Shown here: positions 7,407-15,965 of the stretch, piece after piece | Numbering within the stretch: the first letter of the stretch is position 1 | Layout: each line of letters starts with the position of its first letter | Assembly (NCBI RefSeq): GCF_011492945.1 | Contig: NZ_CP045119.1 | Location: forward strand, 868,001 to 932,000 | Source of the DNA: Rubrobacter tropicus | GTDB lineage: Bacteria > Actinomycetota > Rubrobacteria > Rubrobacterales > Rubrobacteraceae | Reading direction: 5' to 3' | Length of the DNA: 64,000 bases | Program-made: the position numbers and the translations under genes | The notes under the pieces: generated by a model | Told to the model about the DNA's origin: nothing | Database searches by the model: none | Seen by the model: the letters and a program-made list of their open reading frames with translations, nothing else

Positions 7407-10400
7407 CTACCCCGCGGGCTCCAGCCTGACCATCAACGCCTCCCCGTCGACGCTCACCTCCTCGTAACCTTCTGCGTCCCCGGCGTCGAGGTCGAGCTCC
7501 CGGGCGAGCACCTCGGTCTTGAAGTACTCCCCCCAGCGCCCGCCGAGCAGGTCCGCCACCCGCTCGTTGCCCCGCAACCCGACCGAGATGCCCTCCTCTA
7601 TCTCGAACCCGCCGTCCCGCCTCAGGTTCTGCACCTTGTGGACCAGCTCCCTCACGAGCCCCTCGTCCTCCAACTCTTTATCGAGCCTGACGTCCAGCGC
7701 GACCGAGAGGCCGCCCTCGCGGGCGAGCGCGTAACCGTCTCTTTCGGTCGGCTCGACGAGCAACTCCTCCGCGGCGAGCGTGACGGTCTCTCCGTCCACA
7801 TCCACCGCGACGGCCTCCCCGGCCGCGGCCCTGGCGCCGACGGCCGGTGGGACCTCCGCCAGCGCCCGCCTGATGCCCGGTACGAGCCTCCCGTACTTCG
7901 GCCCTACCACCCCGAGGTTCGGCTTGAGGTCGTAGGACGTTACGTCCTCGGCCGCCCCGAAACGAAGGTCCTTTACGTTCAACTCCTCTAGGACTATGTC
8001 CTTCAGGCTCTCGACGCCCTCCGCCAGGTCCTCGTTCTCCGGGGACTCGTCCACGACCACTACCTCCCTCAGGGGCTGGCGGTTCTTGACGGCGGCCGCG
8101 TTGCGGGCCGCCCGCCCGAGCCCGACGACCCGCCTCGCCCCGGCCATCCGGCCGGAGAGTCCTTCGTCCACCAGAGTCTCGTCGAAGGCGGGCCAGGCCG
8201 CGAGGTGGACGCTGTCGGGGGCGTCCGGGTCGGCGCTTGCCAGGTTCTGGTAGAGCTCCTCGGCGACGAACGGGGTGAAGGGGGCAGTCAGCTTCGTGAC
8301 CGTCGTCAGGCACTCGTAGAGGGTCGAGTGGGCCGCCTTCTTGTCCCTGTCGTCCTCGCCTTTCCAGAAGCGCCTGCGGCTGCGGCGCACGTACCAGTTG
8401 GAGAGCTCGTCCACGAACTCCCCGATGGCCCTTCCCGCGGCCGTTACGTCGTAGGCGTCCAGGCGCTCCGTCACGGTCTTTACCGTGAGTTGGAGTTCGG
8501 AGAGCGCCCAGCGGTCCATGAGGGTCCGGTCCCGGGGCTCGACGAAGTCCTCCTGCGGGTCGAAGCCGTCTATGCGGGCGTAGGTCACGAAGAACGAATA
8601 CGTGTTCCAGAGGGTCAGCAGGTACTTGCGGACCGCCTCGTCGACCTGGTCCTCGCTGAACCGCCGCGTGTTGCCCGGGTTGGTCGCCGTATACAGCGCC
8701 CACCGCAACGCGTCGGCACCCTGCTTTTCGAAGACCTCCCACGGGTCTATGACGTTGCCAAGGGACTTGCTCATCTTCTTGCCCTGGGAGTCCAGGATGT
8801 GCCCGAGCACCAGGCAGGTCCTGTACGAGGACTCCCCGAAGAGCATGGTCGAGACGGCGAGCAACGAATAGAACCAGCCCCGCGTCTGGTCCACGGCCTC
8901 GCAGATAAAGTCGGCCGGGAACTGGCGCCCGAAGTGCTCGGCGCCCTCCGCGCCCGAGTGGGGGTAGGCGTACTGGGCGAACGGCATCGAGCCGGAGTCG
9001 AACCAGACGTCGAGCACCTCGGGCACGCGGCGGGCCTCTTCGCCCGTCTCGGGGTGCCTGACGCGCACGTCGTCTATGTACGGGCGGTGGAGGTCGTCGG
9101 GGACCCGCGCGGGGTCGAGGGCTATCTCCTTCAGCTCCTCGACGCTGCCGACGACGACCGTTGCGCCCGATTCCGTGCGCCAGATCGGCAACGGCGTGCC
9201 CCAGTAGCGCTCGCGGCTCAAGGCCCAGTCTATGTTGTTCCTGAGCCAGTCCCCGAAGCGCCCCCATTTCACGTGCTCGGGGACCCAGTTGATCCCCTCG
9301 TTCTCCGACAAGAGGTCGTCGAGCACGGCCGTCGTCCTCGCGTACCAGGCCCTTTTTGCGTAGTACAACAGCGGCGTCCCGCACCGCCAGCAGTGCGGGT
9401 AGGCGTGCTCCAACTCCTCGGCCCGGAACAGGGCGCCACCCTCGCGCAACTCGTCCACGAGCCCCGGGTCGGCCTCCTTGACGAACACGCCGGCGAACCG
9501 CCCGACCCTCTCGTCGAAGGTGCCGTCGGGCTTTACCGGGTGGATCGTCGGCAGCCCGTACCTCTGCCCGAGGCGGGCGTCGTCTTCGCCGTAGGCCGGC
9601 GCCGTGTGAACGAGCCCCGTCCCTTCCGTGGTCGTCACGTAGTCGCCGAGCACGACCGTCCACAGGTTCTCCGACGGCTCGACGCCTATGTAGTCGAACG
9701 GGCGCCTGTACTTCAGGCCCTCGAGGTCCGAGCCTTTGCGCGTCTCGACCACCTCGTAGCCGTCACCGCCGAAGACCTTTTCGAGGAGTTCGGAGGCCAC
9801 GATCAGCCTCTCACCATTCGCCTCGACGGTCGCGTAGTCCACCTTCGGGTTCGCGGCGACGGCGGCGTTCGAGACCAGGGTCCATGGGGTCGTGGTCCAG
9901 ATCAGGAGGCTCGTGTTCCCGTCGTCTTCCAGCGGCAGCCTGACGTAGACGCTGGGGTCTATGACGTCCTCCGGGTACTGCTGGTAGCCGAGGGCTACTT
10001 CGGCGGAGGAGAGGGAGGTCTGGTCGCGGGGGCAGTGGGCGCTTACCTTGTAGCCTTCGTAGAGGAGGTCCTTGCCGTGGAGGGTCTTGAGGGCCCACCA
10101 GACGCTCTCTATGTACGAGTTGTCCAGGGTGCGGTACGGGTCGTCCATGTCCACCCAGAAGCCGAGGCGCTCGCTCATCGCCTTCCAGTCGTCGACGTGG
10201 CGGAAGACCGACTCGCGGCAGAGGCGGTTGAAGTCCTCGACGCCGTGTCGCTCTATGTCGTCCTTGCCCGAGAGGCCGAGCTCCTTCTCGACCCCGATCT
10301 CGACGGGCAGGCCGTGGGTGTCCCAGCCGCCCTTGCGCTCGACCCGAAAGCCCTGCATGGTCTTGTAGCGCGGGATCAAGTCCTTGAAAGACCTAGCCAG

Positions 10401-10580
10401 AGCGTGGTGGAAGCCGGGTTTCCCGTTTGCCGTCGGCGGCCCTTCATAGAACACGAACGGCCTGTCCTCCGGCCGCTCATCCACGGACCGGCGAAAGGTC
10501 TCCCGATCCCGCCAGAGACCCAGGACCTTCTCTTCCAGATCTGGAAACCGTACCCGCGGGTCTACTCTCTCGAACGTCAT
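7407..10580 (-). CDS. ileS: Isoleucyl-tRNA synthetase
   Basis: 1057 residues, the length of the long, eukaryote-like IleS class often found in actinobacteria. The class I HIGH motif appears as FHHA (H58-H59) after YEGPPTANGKPG, and KMSKS is at about residue 600 (GKKMSKSLGNVIDPW). The editing domain lies between, with WTTTPWTL, and the anticodon-binding region follows. The enzyme charges tRNA-Ile and edits valine. ATG start at 10580. The gene stands alone, preceded by a promoter and a T-box leader with an ATC specifier, which fits control by uncharged tRNA-Ile. Confidence 0.97.
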   Translation of the reverse strand: MTFERVDPRVRFPDLEEKVLGLWRDRETFRRSVDERPEDRPFVFYEGPPTANGKPGFHHALARSFKDLIPRYKTMQGFRVERKGGWDTHGLPVEIGVEKELGLSGKDDIERHGVEDFNRLCRESVFRHVDDWKAMSERLGFWVDMDDPYRTLDNSYIESVWWALKTLHGKDLLYEGYKVSAHCPRDQTSLSSAEVALGYQQYPEDVIDPSVYVRLPLEDDGNTSLLIWTTTPWTLVSNAAVAANPKVDYATVEANGERLIVASELLEKVFGGDGYEVVETRKGSDLEGLKYRRPFDYIGVEPSENLWTVVLGDYVTTTEGTGLVHTAPAYGEDDARLGQRYGLPTIHPVKPDGTFDERVGRFAGVFVKEADPGLVDELREGGALFRAEELEHAYPHCWRCGTPLLYYAKRAWYARTTAVLDDLLSENEGINWVPEHVKWGRFGDWLRNNIDWALSRERYWGTPLPIWRTESGATVVVGSVEELKEIALDPARVPDDLHRPYIDDVRVRHPETGEEARRVPEVLDVWFDSGSMPFAQYAYPHSGAEGAEHFGRQFPADFICEAVDQTRGWFYSLLAVSTMLFGESSYRTCLVLGHILDSQGKKMSKSLGNVIDPWEVFEKQGADALRWALYTATNPGNTRRFSEDQVDEAVRKYLLTLWNTYSFFVTYARIDGFDPQEDFVEPRDRTLMDRWALSELQLTVKTVTERLDAYDVTAAGRAIGEFVDELSNWYVRRSRRRFWKGEDDRDKKAAHSTLYECLTTVTKLTAPFTPFVAEELYQNLASADPDAPDSVHLAAWPAFDETLVDEGLSGRMAGARRVVGLGRAARNAAAVKNRQPLREVVVVDESPENEDLAEGVESLKDIVLEELNVKDLRFGAAEDVTSYDLKPNLGVVGPKYGRLVPGIRRALAEVPPAVGARAAAGEAVAVDVDGETVTLAAEELLVEPTERDGYALAREGGLSVALDVRLDKELEDEGLVRELVHKVQNLRRDGGFEIEEGISVGLRGNERVADLLGGRWGEYFKTEVLARELDLDAGDAEGYEEVSVDGEALMVRLEPAG

Positions 10581-10600
10581 GGCCCACTACCTCTCAAGCT

Positions 10601-10654
10601 AAAACCCCCGCCCCAGGCGGACGGAGTCTCCGACTCCAACCGCAGGGACGGGGG
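10601..10654 (-). terminator. T-box intrinsic terminator
   Basis: 10-bp stem with one G-T pair (arms 10654-10645 and 10614-10605) followed by four T residues. It ends 20 bases before the ileS start codon. It is the regulated terminator of the T-box. Confidence 0.75.
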
Positions 10655-10920
10655 CCTCGTGAGAACCCTCGCGGTACCACCCCGCTTGCCAGGAGCTGAC
10701 CCCCTGACCTCTTTGCGGCGTCGCGCTCTCGCGGAACGCCCCCGCTCTAACGGGCGGACCCGGCCGGCCTTACTAACGTCTAGACCACGCGTTCTTGATC
10801 TTCCGCTTTGGGCCGGCGGCTCGGGGAGGATCTTCGGGCCGCTTCCCGCGCCGGGCTCACACCGTCCCCGGCTCGCTCTGACGGGGGTGGCGGCCTTACT
10901 CGTTCCCGTCGTCGCCTGTA
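10601..10920 (-). ncRNA. T-box leader of ileS (isoleucine, ATC specifier)
   Basis: Read on the minus strand. Stem I carries a GGTGTGAGCCCGG-type segment, and the specifier loop GAAGATCC contains ATC (10831-10829), an Ile codon. The conserved T-box core GGTGGTACCGCG is at 10681-10670. An intrinsic terminator follows: CCCCCGTCCC (10654-10645) pairs with GGGGCGGGGG (10614-10605) and TTTT comes next (10604-10601). Uncharged tRNA-Ile should favour the antiterminator and allow ileS transcription. Confidence 0.9.
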
Positions 10921-10926
10921 AGGGGC

Positions 10927-10955
10927 TTTGTAGCGCCAAAGAGCGGGTGTGTCAA
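10927..10955 (-). promoter_or_regulatory. ileS promoter
   Basis: On the minus strand TTGACA (10955-10950) and TACAAA (10932-10927) are separated by exactly 17 bp, a near-consensus housekeeping promoter. The transcript would start near 10920, right at the 5' side of the T-box. Confidence 0.75.
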
Positions 10956-11091
10956 GGAGCGGGCGGTGATCCGGTCCGAGCGGCCGGATCGTAATCTATT
11001 TGTAAGGACTTGTAAGCCCGAGTCAACGGTTCGGGAGTAGACTCTTTTTGGAGAGCACGGTCGTGCAGGAAGCGTATTGGAGAGCGGTAGC

Positions 11092-12774
11092 ATGAGGATT
11101 AGAGCGGGAATAGCGGGGATCGTCGGTTTGGTAGTGGCGCTGGGCGTCACGGAGCTGGTTCACGGCCTCTACGATCTGGTGCCTTCGGTGCTCGGGTCCA
11201 TAGCGCAGGTAGTGGTCGAGTGGACGCCGGGCGGGATCGTGACGCAGGGCATCGAGCTTCTTGGCACGGCTGACGTACCAGTCCTGATCGGGTCCGTCGT
11301 CATAGGGACGCTCGCGGTCTCGGCCCTCCTCGGCATCCTGGCCGTGCGGCGACCGGCCCTGGCCCTGCTCGGCGTGGCCCTCCTGACGGCGCTCGGCATC
11401 GCCGTCTCGTTCGTGGAACCGTTCATCAACCCGGTCGCCACCGTGGCGAACGTCGTCGTAGGCCTCCTCGCCGGCACCATCGTGGCCGAGCTGATGCTCC
11501 GGGCCGCGGGGCTCAGGGAGGTGAAGAAGGCTGCGCTCGAAGCCGCACCCGCCGGGACACCCGGCAGCCCGGAGTCACCCGCCGTCCGGTGGCGTGAAAC
11601 CGGCGCCGGGAGCATGTCCGTCGGCCGCGGGGGCTTTCTGGCGCTCGGCGGCGGCGCGGTGGTCGCGGGCCTCGCCGCCCTCGGCCTCGGACGCTTGCTC
11701 TCCGGCGGCTCCCAGACCGCGTCCGCCCCGAAGAGGCTCGACCTGTCCAACGAACCCGCGGGCAAGCCCTCCGGGAACGAGGGCGAGAGTGACGGGGGCG
11801 GGAAGGAGGCCGTAACGCACGAGACCCTGCCGAAACCGCCAGCCGACGCCTCCATAGACTTGCCCGGGATGCCCAAGCTCATCACCCCGGCCGCCAACTT
11901 CTACCTGATAGACGCGGCACTAACCTCCCCGAGGGTGAACGCGGACGACTGGAAGCTCTCCGTAAAGGGGGCCGTGCAGAACCCCGTCGAGTTCTCCTAC
12001 AAGGACCTGCAGGAGATGTCCACCCTGGAGTCCGACGTGACGCTCTCTTGCGTCTCGAACACGGTCGGCGGCGGGCTCGTCTCCAACGGGCGTTGGACCG
12101 GGGTCCTGCTCTCGGACGTGTTGAAGGAGGCCGGCGTCAGCCGGGAGAACATCTCGAGCGCCAGCCGGCAGCTCGTCGGGCGCAGCGTGGACGGCTGGAC
12201 GGCCGGTTTCGAGACGGATATTGCCCTCGACGGCCGGGAGGCGCTCGTCGCCTTCGGTCTAAACGGCAGCGAGTTGCCCGTCAAGCACGGGTATCCGGTG
12301 AGGCTCGTGGTTCCGGGGCTCTACGGATACGTCTCGGCGACGAAGTGGCTCTCCGAGATCGAGCTGACGAGCTGGGACTTCGACGCGTACTGGATCCAAC
12401 GCACCTGGACCAAGGAGGGCCCGGTCAAGACCCAGTCCCGCATCGACACGGTAAAGGGCGGCGATAACCTCCAGGCGGGCCGGGTCCCCGTAGGCGGCGT
12501 CGCCTGGGCCCCCCACCGCGGCATCGATAAGGTCGAGGTCTCCACGGATAACGGCAACACCTGGAACGAGGCCCGCCTGGCATCCCAGCTCCACCCCGAC
12601 ACCTGGCGCCAGTACGTCTACGACTGGGACGCGAAGCCGGGCTCCTACACCCTCAAGGTCCGCGCCACGGACGGCGAGGGCGTCCTCCAGACCGCCGAAG
12701 ACCGCCCGCCCCACGGCGGAGGCGGCACCGACGGCGCCCAGGGCTACCACACGATGGAGGTCACCGTAGCCTGA
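11092..12774 (+). CDS. Membrane-anchored molybdopterin oxidoreductase, sulfite oxidase type
   Basis: 560 residues. The ATG at 11092 follows GGAGAG with 7 bases spacing; a TTG five codons earlier is less likely. The N-terminal 150 residues form about four membrane helices, followed by a linker and a fifth hydrophobic segment (LALGGGAVVAGLAALGLG). From about residue 255 the oxidoreductase molybdopterin domain starts (LITPAANFYLIDAAL). C320 in TLSCVSNTVGG is the expected Mo-ligating cysteine, and GYPVRLVVPGLYG is typical of the family. A C-terminal Mo-co dimerisation domain ends in HTMEVTVA. It should act outside the membrane on sulfite or an oxidised sulfur or nitrogen compound; the substrate is unknown. 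Confidence 0.88.
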   Translation: MRIRAGIAGIVGLVVALGVTELVHGLYDLVPSVLGSIAQVVVEWTPGGIVTQGIELLGTADVPVLIGSVVIGTLAVSALLGILAVRRPALALLGVALLTALGIAVSFVEPFINPVATVANVVVGLLAGTIVAELMLRAAGLREVKKAALEAAPAGTPGSPESPAVRWRETGAGSMSVGRGGFLALGGGAVVAGLAALGLGRLLSGGSQTASAPKRLDLSNEPAGKPSGNEGESDGGGKEAVTHETLPKPPADASIDLPGMPKLITPAANFYLIDAALTSPRVNADDWKLSVKGAVQNPVEFSYKDLQEMSTLESDVTLSCVSNTVGGGLVSNGRWTGVLLSDVLKEAGVSRENISSASRQLVGRSVDGWTAGFETDIALDGREALVAFGLNGSELPVKHGYPVRLVVPGLYGYVSATKWLSEIELTSWDFDAYWIQRTWTKEGPVKTQSRIDTVKGGDNLQAGRVPVGGVAWAPHRGIDKVEVSTDNGNTWNEARLASQLHPDTWRQYVYDWDAKPGSYTLKVRATDGEGVLQTAEDRPPHGGGGTDGAQGYHTMEVTVA

Positions 12775-12850
12775 CCGAGCCCGAAAACCGCCTATCGAAA
12801 GTGCTAAACTGCAGGTTGAGGTTGAGGGTGTTGCCCGTCCCCGGCGGCCG

Positions 12851-12921
12851 GAAACCCCGTTGTAACCAAAGTGTTTCCGGCGCGTAACACTTTCGTAACT
12901 CGGCGGCAAGGGCATCGTAAC
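12851..12921. promoter_or_regulatory. Seven direct repeats at 11-bp spacing, GlnR-box-like
   Basis: GAAAC (12851), GTAAC (12862), GTTTC (12873), GTAAC (12884), GTAAC (12895), GCAAG (12906) and GTAAC (12917) lie exactly 11 bp apart. The known actinobacterial GlnR consensus is gTnAC-n6-GaAAC, which these units match in spacing and mostly in sequence. An 8-bp inverted repeat (AAAGTGTT/AACACTTT, 12868-12893) overlaps. The only downstream gene is the endonuclease V gene. Another winged-helix response regulator is possible. Confidence 0.5.
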
Positions 12922-12958
12922 GGGTTAAGGGTAAGATTCAGATTAAACCGAGCCCTGG

Positions 12959-13026
12959 CCGATGGGACCATTCCCCCCTCCAGATCCCATCGGTCGGGAC
13001 GGTTTTCTTTTTTGGTCTTTTTTCTG
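12959..13026 (+). terminator. Intrinsic terminator or attenuator hairpin
   Basis: Perfect 9-bp stem CCGATGGGA (12959-12967) and TCCCATCGG (12985-12993), followed after about 10 bases by T-rich sequence with runs of six T. It could end the molybdoenzyme transcript or a short transcript from the 11-bp repeat region upstream. It could also attenuate the endonuclease V gene 45 bp downstream. Confidence 0.55.
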
Positions 13027-13070
13027 CGGCACCGGCGTTTCCGGGCGGCATCGCGGGGTAATCTGGTGGC

Positions 13071-13754
13071 ATGAAGGTACGGAAACTGCACGACCTCGAC
13101 CTGTCGCCCTCCGGGGCAAGCCGCCTCCAGAAAGAGCTGGCGCCAAAGGTGGTCACCGGGCCGCCCCTGGACCCCACGAGCATAAACCACGTCGCCGGCG
13201 CCGACGTCTCCACGGAGGGCGACAGGGCCTACGCGACGGTCGTAGTCTTGGATTTTCCCGGCCTCGCGCCGGTCGAGGTGCGGGGTTTCGAGACGGAGCT
13301 CACGTTTCCATACGTGCCGGGTTTGCTCGCCTTCAGGGAGATACCGGCGGTGGCGGGCGCGCTCGAGAAGGTCGAGACGCCGGTGGATGCCGTCATCTTC
13401 GACGCCCAGGGCCTCGCCCACCCGCGCCGCATGGGCCTCGCCTCGCACCTCGGGCTCTTCCTCGACGTACCATCCATCGGCTGCGCCAAGACCCGCCTCG
13501 TCGGCACGCACGACGAGCCGGGCCGGGAGAAAGGCAACGCCACCGACCTCGTCCACAAGGGCGAGATCATCGGAAAGGTGCTAAGAACGCGCAGCAACGT
13601 CTCACCGGTCTACGTCTCCATCGGGAACCACACGGACCTGCAAAGCGCCGTCGAGCTCGTCCTGGCCTGCTCCCCAAAGTACCGCCTGCCCGAGACGACC
13701 CGCCAGGCCCACGACGCTGCGAACCACCTGCGGCGCGGAGAGACATTGTTTTAG
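13071..13754 (+). CDS. nfi: Endonuclease V (deoxyinosine 3' endonuclease)
   Basis: 227 residues, the usual length. The family hallmarks are in order: AGADVS (first catalytic Asp), FPYVPGLLAFRE (the YxPGLLxFRE motif), DAQGLAHPRRMGLASHLG with the second acidic residue, IGCAKTRL, and PVYVSIGNHTDLQSAVELVL. The enzyme nicks DNA one base 3' of deoxyinosine, repairing deaminated adenine. It follows a terminator-like hairpin and a GlnR-like repeat array, so its expression may be conditional. Confidence 0.93.
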   Translation: MKVRKLHDLDLSPSGASRLQKELAPKVVTGPPLDPTSINHVAGADVSTEGDRAYATVVVLDFPGLAPVEVRGFETELTFPYVPGLLAFREIPAVAGALEKVETPVDAVIFDAQGLAHPRRMGLASHLGLFLDVPSIGCAKTRLVGTHDEPGREKGNATDLVHKGEIIGKVLRTRSNVSPVYVSIGNHTDLQSAVELVLACSPKYRLPETTRQAHDAANHLRRGETLF

Positions 13755-13756
13755 CC

Positions 13757-13955
13757 TGTCAGCCGGTCAGCGCGCTTTGGGCCTGCGGCCCTCGCTTTCA
13801 GCTTGTCAGCTTTCTTCCGCTCGCGGCCAAATCTGGCAGCGCTGTCCGAGACGATCCATGTAAAGTTGGGCGTCACGGGTTCAGAAAACCGGCTGACGAG
13901 CTGAGAGCCGCGAAGCGGCGTGCTGACGGGCTGAAATGTTGCCGCCGCTGGGGGA
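13757..13955. repeat. Intergenic TCAGC/GCTGA word element (B2)
   Basis: Four TCAGC words on the left, the mini-hairpin GGGCCTGCGGCCC among them, and four GCTGA words on the right (from about 13889), so the arms are balanced. From 13956 to the binding-protein gene I see no gene. Confidence 0.65.
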
Positions 13956-14254
13956 GAAGTACCCGGCCGGCAGGTATGAAGTAGGGGGGATTGTGCAGTA
14001 CACGAATGGGGGGCTCGGGGTGATAAGGCCTCGGCTCAGGTTCGGTCGCCGGCCCGAGATCACGACGTTCGTCTTGCGGGCCGAAGCTCGCTAGAGAAGC
14101 GGTTTATCTGCCTTATGGCCGGGTAGCGCCGGTATTGAATGGGTGCTAAGTTACTCCGAGAGGGCATCCGGGATCTTGGATGCCGCGTAGATTCAGGTTA
14201 AGAGAGCTTTTCGGGAAGGGGAAGATCTTGCCAAGAGTCAGAGGTATCGGGCCT

Positions 14255-15934
14255 ATGAACCGCCGCGATTTCTTGAAGCTGGGCGGCGCCGGTCTCGCCG
14301 GCGCCACGTTGCTCGGCGTGGCCGGCTGCGGCGGGGAGCAGGTCGGGGGCGGCGGGGGCGGGGGTGGCGGTGGGGGCGGCACCTTCACCTACGGCCGCGG
14401 GGCGGATTCAGTTACGCTCGACCCCGTCAACGCCACGGACGGCGAGTCGTTCGCCGTCACGCGCCAGATCTTCGACGGCATCCTGGAGTTCGAGCCTGGA
14501 ACCACCAACCCGGTGGCGTCACTGGCGGCCGAGATACCCAAGCCCGAGCAGGGCGGGCGCCGCTACACCATCGACCTGCGCGAGGGCGTCAAGTTTCACG
14601 ACGGGTCGGAGTTCAACGCGGAGGCGGTTGTCTTCAACTTCGACCGTTGGCGCCTCGCGGACAACGAGTACCACAAGGGCGGCGGCAACCAGACGTCGAA
14701 CTTCTCCTACTACGTCTCGCAGTTCGGCGGCTTCGACGGCGACTCGATAATCGAGAGCGTCGAGGCGGTGGACGAGTACACGGTGCGTTTCGGACTCAGG
14801 GAGCCGCTCGGGCCGTTCCTGCGGAACCTTGCCATGAGCGCTTTCGCCATCGCCTCGCCGACGGCCATCGAAAAGGACGTCGAGGCGTTCTGGGAGAAGC
14901 CGGTCGGGACCGGGCCTTTCGAGTTCGACGCCTGGGACAAGGGCTCGGAGGTGAGCCTGAAGGCCAACAAGGACTGGTGGGCCTCCGACCTGCCGGCCGA
15001 GCAGGGCGGCGGGGGTCCGAACGTGGACAGGATCGTGTTCCGGTCCATCGAGGACAACTCGTCCCGGGTGGCGTCGCTCTCGGGCGGCCAGCTCTCGGGC
15101 GCCGACGGCCTGACCCCTGACGACGTGCCCACCGTCGAGGAGAACGAGGACCTGAAGGTCCTTACCAGGCCGCCCCTGAACATCGGCTACCTGGCGCTAA
15201 ACACGCAGAAGGCGCCCTTCGACGACCTCAACGTCCGTCGGGCTATGGCGGCGGCCATAAACATGGAGGAGATCGTCCAGGCCTTCTTCGGCGACACGGC
15301 CCAGGTCGCGACCAACGCCTATCCTCCGACCGTGCCGTTCTGGCGCGAGGCGACCGAGCCCTACGCCTACGACCCGGACGAGGCGAGGAGGCTTCTAGAG
15401 GAGGCCGGCATGGCCGACGGGTTCGACATGGAGCTGTGGTTCATGCCGATCCCGAGGCCCTACATGCCCGACGGTCGGGGCGTGGCCCAGGCCATGCAGC
15501 GGGACCTCGAGGAGGTCGGCATCAACGCGAAGCTCGTCACCCGCGAGTGGGGCACCTACCTCGAAGAGACGAGCCGCGGGGCCCACGACGCCTGCATCCT
15601 CGGGTGGACCGGGGACAACGGCGACCCGGACAACTTCCTGAACGTGCTGCTCTCCTCGAAGAGCGCCACGCCGGAGGACGCCCTGAACGTGGCGTACTAC
15701 AAGAACCCCGAGCTCGACGAGGTACTCGACCAGGGGGCCACCACCATCGACGAGAACGAGCGCCGGAGGCTCTACGAAGAGGCTCAGGTCATAGTCTACG
15801 AGGACGTACCGTGGGTTCCCATCGAGTACGCCGAGCCCCCTCTGGGTTACCAGAAGAGCGTCAAGGGCGTCACGCCCAACCCGACCGGCAGCGAGGCCTT
15901 CAACACCGTCGAGCTCACGGGCGGCGGCGCGTAG
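14255..15934 (+). CDS. Oligopeptide-type ABC transporter substrate-binding lipoprotein (SBP family 5)
   Basis: 559 residues from the ATG at 14255. An ATG at 14180 adds 25 residues; I prefer the later one because it places the Tat motif NRRDFLKL at the N-terminus. The signal ends in a lipobox GVAGC followed by a glycine-rich linker, so the mature protein is membrane-tethered. Family 5 features are TYGRGADSVTLDP at the mature start, DLREGVKFHDGSEFNAEAVVFN, and VRRAMAAAIN. It captures peptides or other solutes for the two permeases encoded just downstream. No ATPase gene follows in this cluster. Confidence 0.92.
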   Translation: MNRRDFLKLGGAGLAGATLLGVAGCGGEQVGGGGGGGGGGGGTFTYGRGADSVTLDPVNATDGESFAVTRQIFDGILEFEPGTTNPVASLAAEIPKPEQGGRRYTIDLREGVKFHDGSEFNAEAVVFNFDRWRLADNEYHKGGGNQTSNFSYYVSQFGGFDGDSIIESVEAVDEYTVRFGLREPLGPFLRNLAMSAFAIASPTAIEKDVEAFWEKPVGTGPFEFDAWDKGSEVSLKANKDWWASDLPAEQGGGGPNVDRIVFRSIEDNSSRVASLSGGQLSGADGLTPDDVPTVEENEDLKVLTRPPLNIGYLALNTQKAPFDDLNVRRAMAAAINMEEIVQAFFGDTAQVATNAYPPTVPFWREATEPYAYDPDEARRLLEEAGMADGFDMELWFMPIPRPYMPDGRGVAQAMQRDLEEVGINAKLVTREWGTYLEETSRGAHDACILGWTGDNGDPDNFLNVLLSSKSATPEDALNVAYYKNPELDEVLDQGATTIDENERRRLYEEAQVIVYEDVPWVPIEYAEPPLGYQKSVKGVTPNPTGSEAFNTVELTGGGA

Positions 15935-15965
15935 GACGTAGGAGAAGGCCGACGGGGGAGGAGAC

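Noticed and set aside
8205-10994. 929-codon open frame on the plus strand, antisense to ileS
   Set aside because: It mirrors the ileS codons in high-GC DNA, has no recognisable domain and runs through the T-box. IleS on the other strand is certain.
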